A stretch of 64,000 bases of DNA from Sipunculus nudus (Eukaryota > Annelida > Sipuncula > Golfingiida > Sipunculidae). The notes beneath the pieces were generated by a model. The model saw only the letters and a list, made by a program, of their open reading frames with translations. It was not told where the DNA came from and ran no database searches. The DNA lies in contig CM049314.1 in NCBI GenBank assembly GCA_026874595.1, positions 16,544,729 through 16,608,728 on the forward strand. The letters are read 5' to 3'. The translations under genes and the position numbers were made by a program. Positions within the stretch are counted from its first letter, which is position 1, and each line of letters starts with the position of its first letter. This document shows positions 50,301 through 62,151 of the stretch, in pieces.

Positions 50301-53300
50301 GGGTCTTATGTCCATTAATCAGATGAATTTTAAACTTTGATTTGAGTTTATCTTTATTTTCTGTCGCTACATTTTTGGAGATATAAAAAATAGAGAATTG
50401 GGATTTTGTAAAGTGACATATTGTAATATTAACTCCTTTTTAGAGGTGCCTCTATCAAAACAGTATTATGTGCAATGCCTTCAGATATTGTCAAATGTCA
50501 TTGGAGAACATGCAACCAATGAAAGTGCTTTGTCAATGAGCCATGGTAAAGCTTGAGTAAAGTGAAGAATTTTCTCCTTGTGAATTCTTCAGTTGTACAC
50601 AATGCACAACATGGGGCAGTGTCACATAGAAACAGGGCATTGTGGGTAGATAGTCACTTCCACTAGCCGAAACAAGTTGGTGCCTGATCTCCTGTACCAG
50701 AAAACATGAATAGAAGTGTAGGTCACATGATCTGAAGCTGTCACATGATCTGCAGCTAAACACTGTTTCATGGGAGAAGTTACTGTAAATTTGGGCCTTG
50801 AATGCCCACGGGATTTGCTGCTGTTTGGTTGTTTCATGAAATGAGAAAAGTTGCTGCAGTTTCAGCACCAAGAGTTTAGTTATGTTGTGGTTCACCAGGT
50901 GTCTCTAGGTGTATCGCTACCATAGAACATGCTGAGTGTAACACAAGGTGCGATTTACTAAAAGCTACCGGTATATATATATTTGCTCAGAATTATTATT
51001 TTTTTGTGATTTCCATATTTTTTGGTCTTGAGATTTGCCTTTTACCAAAGGTGCATTTTATCAACCTACAAATACATTAACATATGTACACCGATGATGA
51101 TAATGATGATTGTCATATATGATATACTTGTGTTCACACCTGGACCAAAATACTGTGTCAAAGTTTACTTACTGTATACATGATGTTACGAGTCACTATA
51201 TAAGCTGGTTTGTCATTGGCTATTTAGGGTAGAACATTGATGTATCTGTTGTACTTACAAATATTGTTATGTCTGGAGAGAGATTATGTGTATTGAGACA
51301 GTTATGTTTGGAGAGTTGTTTTGTATTGGGTCGGGTTGATACTTACTGCATTCCTATATATGTTTAAAGATACTGCAGTCCCTTTAGGAAAACTTACGAC
51401 ATTGTTTCCTGTGGAAATGTGGATTAAATGTTGGCAGTGCTAGGTATAGCTCCCAAGGCAGTGGAAATCTTGCGCTTCTAAAGAAGCTACTGATTTTCCC
51501 ACTGCCTGCTATGACCGTTGATGATGCTTTTAAACAGCAGGTGGCTTGTCTGCTGAAAAAACTGCTGATTTGACTAGCAGCCAATCAAATGCAAGTCAGC
51601 AAACACTCGACAGGCATCAGGCTTCACCTAGAAACCACGTGTGGGGCCATTCTCTCTGAGCCTATTGCCTGTTCAATCGGTTGCTGGGGCCATGAGCTGT
51701 CACTCAAAACGAAATGAACAACATTAGCTCCATGTATTCCTGGCTTGGCTGGTAAATCGTTTTGTCAACAGCACACGGTCTCATCTGGTTGGACCAAAAT
51801 ACAGTGCTCGCCTCTGGTGTAGAGATTCAGGATACGAGGTCATAACAAACAGTGCTTACGAAATAGGTAGTAGGCGTATAGGTAAAGAGCTGTGTAAAGA
51901 GCGTATGCTAGGTATTGCAGATTTAAAAAGCTGTGGATCAGATCCTGTTACCAGGTGTCACTAGTAGTCTTCACAAAAGCCATGTGCTGTTGACACATTC
52001 AGCGCCAAGCCAAATATTCCCCAAGTGCCAGGGCCTGCATCAGTCCTTTGTTAGCACCAGGTGAGTAAGTTCTGGGTGTGAATTTGTGGATAATACGAGG
52101 CCATAAAACACCTAACCTAAGAGGTAAATACAGCATTTGATTATTTTTGTCAAGTGAACTCTAGTGGTCATTTCAGACACTACCAGATATAATAAGCTGT
52201 ATACTAAATAAGGCAGTAAGTTACACAGACTTTTGAGGGACCATTTTTAGCAGGAACCAGCTTTGGATCTTAGGGGCAGTAGCCAAACCATGAAGACATT
52301 GTTTACATTGGTTTGATATTTCCTGTGCTTAGAATATTATTTAATTTTATCTTATCATGATGAACAACTCTATCAATGACATTTATGAAGATTGTTCTAG
52401 TCTCTGTTGACGTGTATTAATGTCACACACGAGCATTCTGATTTGGTGCTGGCACTTGTTCTTATACAGTTTAGGAATCCTGTCATTTCATTATCACCTA
52501 TTGTGCAAAAGTTCTCACAGCTTAATTATAGAAACTTTAAAGTATGTCAGTAAAACAGGCTGAATGTGTGTATTATTGCTCAAAGTATTCAGATATGAAG
52601 AGAGCCCCCTCCCTCGAGCAGCTTGCTTATTGGCTACTTAAATCATGTTTTTTATAATGTCCACTCACCACTGCCTTTAAATACCTAAAGCACTGTTGGA
52701 AAACGTGGTGAAGGGAAGATTTCTTCATGTCTGCCATATCTACTAAGGGTACAGAGGGAAAAATGCTCATATTTGGATAATGGCTTATTGTAATCCCCTT
52801 AATTAATGGTCTGTTAGGTAAAAGATGGTCATTTCAAAATAGTTTGACCCAGTTACAACATATGGCTTGCAAGTTCTTGAAATTTAAACATTTCATTAGA
52901 TTTATTGAATTCACAATACATCAGGACTATATTCCTGTGTTAGAACTATGGGAGTGTTAGAGTGCTTTTAGATTCACTAGCAGGTTTACATGCACTGCTA
53001 ATGCCCTCTAGGGAGTGTTCTCTGAACTGTACACAGTGGCTCCCTCTATGGGATAACAGGTGCATTGCTGGTTTCCTGGAGTGAACAGTTTAATAACCGC
53101 TAACAGTGTGAGGTTCCACTATAAGTCATAGAGAAAATAATTAATAAACCATCTCTTTTGCATGTAAATGCATTGTCCAAAACTCAAAAATGCATATCAG
53201 AGATAATTTGAGAGTGGTTTATTCCAAACCAGAGCGAGAGCAATAATTATATACAGCTCTAAGTAAAAAGGAAGGTCAGGGGAAATGAGGTTTTCAATAT

Positions 53301-55312
53301 TAAAAATCTTTACTTTATGTGTATGCATATCATATTCCTGTGTCTTACTTGGCAACTTTATATTAACATTGCTCACAGTGTATTATATATCAGTTGCAGT
53401 TCAGCAAACTCTAATAACAAATTCACAAGATTTCATGCTATTTTTTCTGATATTCACATGTTTGTGCTATCAGTAAAGTTATTTACAGCTTGTAAGAACA
53501 GGATATTCAGGCTCAGATTGTGGAGCTCTAGGCTGCATGTATTTATCAAATCTGGTTAAGTACTTCTCTGTAGTGGGAAACATAGGTAATGAATGATCCG
53601 TGGAGATCCACATGTATATACAAGATGAATGACTTGCTGCCTGTATTGAACAACCATATGGTTCTGTCCTTATGTACTGTCATAAACATGCACATAATGG
53701 TCACACTGACAAGAATTTTATTATTTTCATTATACTGTAAAAAATAAATTGGGCATCCTCCAAACTTTGATTTTATATAAATTGATGAGAAAGATAAAAT
53801 ATTTGACAGAAAATAAGTAGCAGTTTCTCCACTAACTGTAAAATATGGTTGGATTTCTTCCTGTAATAAATGGTTGTATTTCCTCATGAGGACATGATGC
53901 ATTAACACAGGGCTGTTTCTTATCATGACCTGTGATGCATGTCAGAATGACTCATTGATGTGATAGACCATGAATTTAGACCATAAATGTACATCACACT
54001 AATGGTGGCTTTGGGGTTGTTGATTCTGATCAAAATTCCATATGTGTTTAATATTCCCACATGTATGGACTACATATCATGCATCATGTATTAGCCGTAC
54101 ACACATGTGGGCGTCTGTGTTTACAGAATGACTGCCAAATGACAACAATATAAGAAATGTTAAATCTAAAAGAATTACTTCAGACTTAACATTGCTCAAA
54201 TCTGCATGGACCTGCAGATGGCCTGCTCTTGTGCCTTGTATATTGTTTATGTCTGTGTCTAACTTAGCTAGCGTCATGTTTCCAAAAGCACAAATGAAAA
54301 CTTGCAAATATTAATTGTGTTAATAATGGAAAATATTCAGACCCTGGTTTATTTGGAAATGATGGGTATCCATGGTGACTAAAAATAATAAAAGAATCGA
54401 AGTGATTGAACTGATGTAGGAGCTTCGGCAGCTGTGTTTGACAGCTTGTGTAAGCAATTTTAATGTTATTACTTCTTGTTTTAAGCTTTATATATGTAAC
54501 AGTTACTCACAGTTAAGACAGATCTGGATTTTACCTGCCTTTCCCCAGTAACCTCCCGGGTATCCCAGGTAATTACTATGTTTCTTGCCTTCTGGAAAAT
54601 CTCTTCAAGTTTCTTTCCATCTCACCGCATTATGGAATACAGATCTTTACACCTTACCATTTTGTTGCTATGGAGATTCTTTTACATTTGTGCAAGTGTT
54701 ACAATCTATACCTTTGGGATAATATTTACCAGTATTTTTGTAATCATAGCTGTATCACATTATGGATTTACTGTATATTGGTAAGCATCCACATTGACAG
54801 GGTTCATGCTCCTATAATTATCCTGAAGGACTTAATTAAATTTTAAGGACCAAATCATGTGATTGTCGAGAACATGTTGACAAGCCATGAAAAAAGTCCT
54901 TTAAAGTCATCAGTTTTCTAACTTCAAAGTTTGAAATTTATTTTTAAAGCAGAAATGAATTGCACATGTGACCACTATGACAATTCAGTCATGAAGATAA
55001 AAAGATTCATTTTCATCAAGGTTTAAGATGTATTGAGTTTTTTAGAAACTCATAAAATTTTTAATATTTTTTTAATTGTACCAGTAATCCACTGGCAATG
55101 AAACAGTGATTTTTGCCTGTATATAATGAGAAATTGACAGCAGCTGTCATGTTGACAGTTCCTGTCAGATTGACAGTATCTGTCAAGTTAAATATTCACT
55201 GACATTTTCAGGTTCATATTGAATTAGTAAATGTTAAATGGTCAGGGATTCACGGTGTAGTCACATGTTAGTTATTGTTTCATTGATCTTGTTTATATTT
55301 CCAGGGGTATTA

Positions 55313-55316
<4 letters not shown>
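50301..55316. other. Intergenic, no recognised gene
   Basis: Several ORFs of 60-126 codons (for example 50533-50895 minus, 53546-53926 minus, 54578-54784 plus) show no domain I know. A slightly CpG-richer stretch at about 51600-52060 ends at CACCAG/GTGAGTAAG (GT at 52061), a consensus donor that could mark a first exon of an unseen transcript. Confidence 0.35.

Positions 55317-55359
<43 letters not shown>
55317..55359. repeat. (TA)n microsatellite
   Basis: About 43 bases of AT dinucleotide. Confidence 0.95.
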
Positions 55360-55360
<1 letters not shown>

Positions 55361-55633
55361 TATTTTTGGCTGGCGTGATTTATCAATTTATCATTTGATG
55401 CAAGAGGACTTGCATGATTTTCAGTAGCCTGGACATTTTAAAATTGAGAGTCAATGTTATAAACTGTATTGCTTAACTAGAACTTATTAATGCAGGTTCT
55501 CTGGTCATGGAAAATATTAATATCAAACTGATGATTTGTGTTCAGCTGCAGTTCATTTATTATGGATCAGTAACTCTTGGAAGACGATCCAAATTACCGG
55601 TAACACCTCTCCAATAGCCAGTCTTAATATACT

Positions 55634-55634
55634 A

Positions 55635-55709
<75 letters not shown>

Positions 55710-55722
55710 CATACATGTATAT
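55634..55722. repeat. Compound (TA)n / ACATACATG microsatellite
   Basis: Two TA runs are separated and followed by TACATACATGTA. The open frame crossing it is an artefact. Confidence 0.95.
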
Positions 55723-57429
55723 GTTATTTTTAATGATTTAAGCAGTTCGATAGGTCTCCCATTACATCATGTCAACAAGTCAAGGCTTGTTGGTTGATGG
55801 TTTATTTTGTCACTTATTTTCCATTGTTTAAGTAGTATTGTTAGTGTTTGACTGTTTATTCATGAAACCTGTTTGTGCTTGATATCATTTTGTTGGATGC
55901 AGCACACCGTGTATGTGGTAGTTTAGCTGTTACATGATCATTGTTGAGGTTTGTTTATGTGTAGCTTGGAAGTTTCTTTTCAACAAAGAATGACAGCTAT
56001 ATGTCAGGATGTATAGACTTAAATTACTCACATATACACGTGTGTGTATATACTGTTAAATATATAGTCTTTACCTGATGAAAAGTATAATGTTTATACT
56101 TTATGTTGGAATTTCTTGTATTTGATTTTTCCTAAAGGACACTTTCTATTAATATATATCATATTAAATATAATATATTCTTAAATAAGGCAATGTTTGG
56201 ATGTTGGTATGATTATAGGGCCAGATGTAATTGTGAAACTGCATGATAAAGTCACAGTGTGGTGTATCACATTGATACAGGATTATAATCCAAACAACCC
56301 ACCAAACACCATAGTTTACAACACTATAACACAGTCTAACTGCTGCTGCTACCTTTCATCTTTGTTATGTTTACTGGTAATTCAGTTATGTTCAGAATTT
56401 CTTATAAATGTTGGAAATTTACACTGATTTTTATTGATACTGATTTTTCTTTATTTTCATGATATGCATGAACTGTGCTAATACATAGAGTATGGATTTT
56501 CAGTTTTATTTGATCTCCCTCAGTAAGTCAATTTTTTATCATAAAGTTTATTATGCATATGTTTTCCACAAATGTGAGTCAACAGAATGTTAAATTAACT
56601 GAATTCACAGTGTACATGCCAGTTTGATGTGTAGCCTTACATTATGATCTTGTACATGTTGTCCCACAGTTTAGTTCATTACCAATATAAATTTAAAATA
56701 TTTCAAGTTAATTTCTCGCACAATTCAAAAATCAAATATGTCAAGAAATGAGTCATGCCACATGTTTGCCAATTAAGCTTTTCCACACTGGACTTTTAAA
56801 CATGTACATTAAATAATAAAATTTTAAAGATAAATATCTCGCACAAATCAAATGTGCAACCAAATGGTACACACACATATTTTAAATCTATATATTTTAC
56901 ACATTATGAATACATGCACCTAAGTGTGCTGGTCTGCATTTAATTTCAGTCAGTCAGTTATAATTTGTGTGCTCATATAAACTTGTATACAATAATACTG
57001 TTAACACACTGTATGTGATCCTGATGCATACGTCTCATTTATTTTTAATTCATGACGCTATTTTTAACAAAACAAGAAGATGAATCAAATTCAAATATGT
57101 ATTTGTTAACATGATTTTGTGGGGATTCAATTAATTTTGTATATTTTATAACTTCCAAGGTCAGCCTTTCGCATGAGTCAGTATGGATTTACTGATAAAA
57201 TGATGATGATGATGAAGATGGTGTATTTTAAGTGTCTTTACCCTTATGTTTGCATGCCTTAAATGGTGTTTCTCAGATTCCATACCTTGTAATAAGAAAC
57301 AGCATTTTATATTTACAGAATAAAAGGTATGTAAGTATATATTTGTTGCTTTGTTCTGTTTCATTTTCTGATCCTTCCGAGAGTTTAGGTAAGTGCATCA
57401 CCTGAAAATTACCTTTCCCCAATATCTAT
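55723..57429. other. Intergenic, no recognised gene
   Basis: AT-rich sequence with no recognised coding or RNA feature. A small (ATG)n run lies at about 57200-57216. Confidence 0.4.
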
Positions 57430-57903
57430 GTAAATGTAAGGTTTGAACAAGGGCCTAAAGGCATATTTGTCCCCACCATGTGATCAAAGAGGAAAGTGTG
57501 CATTAGTGATACCCTATAAGCCTTTTCTAAATTTAAAACACAAGCAAATACCACTGGATTTAAAATTAAAGTGCATGATTGACTTTTCAGTTATCCAGAA
57601 GGGGGGGGGGGGGGGAGTACTGGGAGGTGTAATTTGTAGACAGCACAGATTTGAACAAGAGACCAAAAGGCTGGGTCTTATTTTTACTAAAAAAAAGTGC
57701 ATCATATTGATAAAGGCAAGAAAAGTGTTTCAGCTGTGCCTGTCATGGTTGTGGCCAATAATATGCCTGTAACATTTCATGCAAACAACTACTCCTGTGG
57801 CAGAAATATTTGCCACTAGATTTTACAGCAAGTTGCAAAACCTAAAATCTATAACTTTTGTGATTGGTCAACTTTGTATTTGCAATAAGAAGTCATTAAA
57901 ACA
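57430..57903. repeat. Diverged repeat flank with G-tract
   Basis: TTTGAACAAG followed by an AAAGGC motif occurs twice (about 57442 and 57650), with a run of about 15 Gs at 57601-57615 between. It abuts the 3' end of the minus-strand Helentron-like element and is probably repeat-derived. The ORFs here on both strands are not recognised. Confidence 0.4.
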
Positions 57904-59094
57904 CAAGGGACCCATGGGTCACTGCGCTCATCTGAAATTGACCTTGAAGGTTAAAATCTATAATGATATCAAATGGAGATAAAGTGTGAGAGGAAGAGTT
58001 AATATAATCCAGGGTTGGTCTATATGATTTGTTTGTATTGATGAGCAAGAAATTGTTGCAAATAATATTTTATGACCTGACCATGTGTTTCTTAATGTTG
58101 TAACTGAAGCATGTGAGCAGTTAGTGAACAACACTTTAGCATATATATACAGGGCAAACAAAGCCTGACATCTGTTTCTGCTGAGGAAGGAAAATAATGA
58201 ACAAATGTTTGTATTAGATCCTCATTTTCTGATCTCATCGATTTTTGTTTATTATGTTTATATTTCTATATATTTCTAATATTACATACTTAAAGATATT
58301 ACAATTAACAGACTTAATTTCTGGCATGTATATTGGAAATATATAGGAGATTTGATATTAGGCAGTCCTGAAATGTGATAATAGGTTTTTAGCTCAGCTG
58401 ACTATAAGTCATCTGAGCTATAATCGTGTTCCATTGTCTGTCATCCGTCCGTCTAGATGTCCGTCCGTAAGACTGGCAAGTTTCGACACCATTGGACCTA
58501 CAAATCTGAAATTCAGCATACAGTTAGATGTCCCCAAAATCTCCTACTATGCTGAAAATTGGGTCAATATGACTTCGTTCCCTCAAGATATTAAGGAAAA
58601 ACCTCAATTTTTTATTAGAATATTTTCACACTTCAGGACTGCCTAATATCAAAACCCCTCACCTGGTTTTCTTCCTATTTACCATAAATATTCCTCTATA
58701 TAGGTCCTATGTACATGCCAGAAATTAAGTCAGTATTATTTAATTTAAAAAAGTTATGGGCCCAAACATAATGGACTTTGTAAAAAAAATCAGGAAAGAT
58801 ATATGGTCACTTAAGAACAAAAGTGTTAAAGGTAGGGACTTTTTTTCAGTAATACAACTTTTAATTAATCAAAATTTATTTGTATACCAAAAATTAGATC
58901 AAAGGAACAAAGTCATATTGACCTAATTTTCGGTATGGTAGGAGATTTTGGGGACATCTAACTGTATGCTAAATATTTTATTGGTAGGTCTAACAGTTTC
59001 AAAATGTGCCAGTCTTACGGTAGGACGGATAGACAGATGGACGATAGACAACAGACCACAACTATAGCTCAGATGACTTATAGTCAGCTGAGCT
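57904..59094 (-). mobile_element. Helentron-like element on the minus strand, interrupted by a second copy
   Basis: On the minus strand the element starts AGCTCAGCTGACTATAAG at 59094 and runs about 190 bp to near 58901. It resumes left of 58391 at the CACATTTCAGGACTGCC motif and ends at CCCATGGGTCCCTTG, 57904. The segment at 57960-58140 matches 2190-2372 of copy 1 at protein-like level (TWSGHKILFATISCSSIQTN in both), which shows the two are the same long subtype. About 45 nt of the expected sequence is missing at the junction. Confidence 0.7.
58391..58900 (+). mobile_element. Truncated Helentron-like copy inside the opposite-strand copy
   Basis: The + strand 5' end AGCTCAGCTGACTATAAG starts at 58391 and matches the first 510 or so bases of copy 2, stopping at ATTAGATCAAA. 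The next bases (58901 on) are the inverted 5' part of the surrounding copy. The result is a pair of about 190-bp inverted arms separated by about 320 bp. Confidence 0.7.
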
Positions 59095-60755
59095 AATAAA
59101 CCATTCAAGTCATATCCAATTAATTTCATTTGTTCTAAGATACAGTTGACCATGATAGGAAAGCTCAAGTTTAAATATTTCTGACTAATTCAGGAATAAG
59201 CAGAAAATACATTCCACATCACAGAGTAAGACACCACAGGTAGTGCCATCTGCAGGCAAAATCAGTTAAATCACAAAGCAGTCACATATTCAAAATGGTC
59301 TGCCAAATATGGTAATGGGTGGTGAAATGGTTCCCGAGATAAAAAATTCTGCACGATTTATGCAAAACATGAAATTTGTAAAATTTGCCATTTGAATTTC
59401 TTAGGCCCTGTGGAAATATCATTTTGAAAATAATTCTCATAATTATACTATTCATGCCAGTATAACCCTTGTTCCAAGGAATTCAGTGTTATTATTTACG
59501 GACTTCTATCAAGGGAAGTGGAAAAGATCATTTTGGATCAAAGAATGTAGTTGAAGAGACTTGGTGCCACCTGCAGGAATAATTCACAAAAATTATGTGA
59601 CGAGGTCTGTAAGATTTTGTGAAGAAAACAGCAGGGGTTTAAGATGGATTGTGGGATGGATGCAAGGAAGGACCGACAGCCAGACAGTCCTTTACCATTT
59701 TTGAAGTCCTCCCTCCTACTGCAGGGAACTAAAATATATATCATGGAATTTTTTTTTATGTAATCAAGGTATCAATTGTGGAAGTAGAACTGTGCTGAAG
59801 CCAGAAGATCTCACACTTTTTAGTCAGTGGATATATTGATGAGTGAATGTTATAAAACTGTTAAAAAAATAACAAGGAAGTAGTTCTTTTTACCAGAAAA
59901 CAGACAAAAAGTCATCTATGATGTATTTGATTTTTTTATTAGGAAATGAGTAATATGATACACATATATCACCACTAGAACATGTTTACGGTGTCCAATA
60001 AAAAAACCCACAATTTTAAAGCAAACAATAAAGTGGAAGAGTGTAATCCACTGACAGTTCACTGAAATCCAAAAGCCTGAAATCAACTAACTGAGAGAGC
60101 ACAGGGCAAGATGAAGCTGCTCGAAAGATTATTTCCTGATTCAGGATAAAGGAACGGCACAATGCAGGTCTAGTATTCCTTGTATGTCTCCTCATATTTA
60201 CTTCCTTGGCATCTCAATATCAAACCTTCTCTAACAAATAAATAAAAACATCTGAGTTTTACCTGTTTGCTGATATTGAGCTCCCTTCCCCCCTCTTGTC
60301 GACAATAAACCTGGACCACACAGTTCTGCAAGGCCCAAGGATCAAAGATTTTGTTTTTAAAATCAGTTTGTCCAAAGCACGACATTCAGAACAAGGACAT
60401 GCTGATACCTTTAATTATTAAAACAACTTTCTTTTTAAAAAACCTCCATTTTAAAATATTATCCTCCAAATAAGTAGAATTACAGTGTTACTAATATCCT
60501 TATACACACCCCTGTCACATCTGCATGCTTTTATATAATATACTTACTGTGTGCCAATATATTTACAAGTATATACAAGAAATATTTATATAATTACCAA
60601 GTACAGTACAAACATATCCAGTGCTAACTTACTGATATTTCTCTCTGTAATACTCCATATCCAGATACTAGTCTTCGACAGCAACTGTTCAATTCATCAT
60701 CATCATAATAAATATATAGGAATTTACTTCATTGTATCCAACTCCAGACCTTCAG
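59095..60755. other. Intergenic between the convergent genes, one possible small exon
   Basis: There is no recognised gene. On the minus strand, 60263-60325 is a 63-nt open block bounded by GGGCCTTGCAG and AAACAG/GTAAAA, looking like an internal exon. It encodes CVVQVYCRQEGGRELNISKQ after a leading Asn. I do not recognise it and cannot link it to COPS9 coding sequence. Confidence 0.3.
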
Positions 60756-60761
60756 TTTATT
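60756..60761 (-). terminator. COPS9: Poly(A) signal candidate for COPS9
   Basis: AATAAA on the minus strand lies about 630 nt after the COPS9 stop. It is the first canonical hexamer I see downstream on that strand, so the 3' UTR would be about 650 nt. Confidence 0.5.
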
Positions 60762-61392
60762 TTAATGCTTAAGTTCATGACAGCAGATAATGTATGTCTG
60801 TGTTAATATAGTATGTGCATGTTAAGGTTATGAATTGTAGAGGTTATAAGGATGCTCCACTGTCACCTCTTGACTTGTGTAGTGATTTAATGTGCACAAA
60901 TACTTTGGTTTTTTTGTAACCGTAAACTGAAAGAACAGCAGAAATTTTATATTGAAAAGATTTGCTTTCTGATGATAACCAGAAAGATGGGAAGAATAAG
61001 ACAAGAAAGTTTCTCATTATCAGTGGACAACATATATATTCAAATGCTTGGGCCAGAATATGTAGGATTAATTAGAACTGTGATCTCTGGTGTACAGAAT
61101 TATATACAAGTAAAGCTATCATCTTCTGTGTATCTGGCAGGATTAAATCTCCTTATCAAGACTGTCAGACATCAGAGTGCATATTCTACATGGACAAGGC
61201 CAGCAAGTTTATACAAACAACAATGGCACTTGTACACACATGACTGCATTTGCTGACTGAGTAGACTTTGAATTATTGGAAGATGGGTGAACGATGACTC
61301 AGCACAAACTGAGCACAGTCTCTCTCTCCTGAATCATTCCCTTGATCTCAATGTTCCTCATCATGTCACATCTTCTGCAGCTGCTGTCATAG

Positions 61393-61430
61393 TCAGCTCA
61401 GGTCCTCATCATCAAACAAGTCCTCAAAAT
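61393..61430 (-). CDS. COPS9: COPS9 (CSNAP) last coding exon
   Basis: After acceptor GTACTTGACAG the minus strand reads, with the split Asp codon, DFEDLFDDEDLS and a TGA at 61393-61395. This is the acidic C-terminal tail of COPS9/CSNAP, where the human protein ends DFEDLFDDDDIQ by memory. The phenylalanine equivalent to human Phe51, reported to matter for docking into the COP9 signalosome, is present. It joins in phase 1 to the exon at 62079-62151. The 3' UTR follows to the left. Confidence 0.92.
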
Positions 61431-62078
61431 CTGTCAAGTACACACAATTATTTAAAATCTGTCAAGCAGACAAAATTATTAAATCTGTCAAATGCACAAA
61501 ATGATTGAAAATCTGCCAAAAGCAAAAAATTATTAAAAATCTGTCAAGTACACAAAAGTCACTCAAAATCTGCCAAGAATACAAAATTCATACAAATTAT
61601 TAAATATCTGCCATAAACACTAAATTATTAAAAATCTGTCAAGTACACAAAATCCATTATAAATCTGTCAAGTACACAAAACTCATCATAAATAAATCAA
61701 GGACACAAAATTCATTAAAGGATAAACAAAAAATCCTCAAATTCTGTAAATTATGAAAATTCATCAAAATTTCCTGACAATATAATGAATCATAAAGAAT
61801 CTGTGAAAGACAGAATTTTCAAACTGTTTAAGTAAAATAAAATCTGTCAAAAGTACAAGTATCTAAAGCTTAAAACATGTAATTTATATTTAACAAAAAA
61901 AATCTGTAGCACCTCTTGGTGCAGAATTCCTGTTAAGTTTACAGTATTTTTTTACACAATAATGAGCCAATCATCAATCAGTCAACTCAGGCTGAATAAT
62001 GACTAAAAAGCAAGGATTATTTTATGATTTATATAATCTGGTGAAATTGATTTTTAAAACAGCATATAGAAATCTTAC
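61431..62078 (-). repeat. COPS9: Last intron of COPS9, partly a degenerate tandem array
   Basis: The 648-bp intron contains about ten or more imperfect units of 26-39 bp over about 61431-61860. On the minus strand each carries (C/T)TTGACAGATTT or TTGGCAGATTT, the same sequence as the true acceptor at 61431. Well-kept units on the + strand read AAAATCTGTCAAGTACACAA, for example at 61541, 61635 and 61665. Confidence 0.8.
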
Positions 62079-62151
62079 CATTAAAGAAGTCTGAATGGAC
62101 AGATTTTTCATTTGCTGCCAAGTCCATCAAGAGTGCATTTGAGCCACCAGC
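62079..62151 (-). CDS. COPS9: COPS9 (CSNAP) penultimate exon
   Basis: The minus strand has acceptor CATATTTTCAG, 73 nt of exon, and donor AATG/GTAAGATT. It encodes [20 protein letters not shown] then DFFN, residues 22-45 if the human numbering holds. With the last exon the visible part is 36 residues, and the family is 57 residues long; the missing first 21 residues must lie in an exon to the right. COPS9 is the small ninth subunit of the COP9 signalosome, which removes NEDD8 from cullins, and it lowers the affinity of the complex for cullin-RING ligases. Phe43-Phe44 equivalents are kept. The preceding intron is phase 0. Recognition is by memory, but the match is long and nearly unbroken. Confidence 0.93.

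Noticed and set aside
53546-53926. 126-codon minus-strand ORF between the genes
   Set aside because: No domain, no splice context, low-complexity AT-rich composition.
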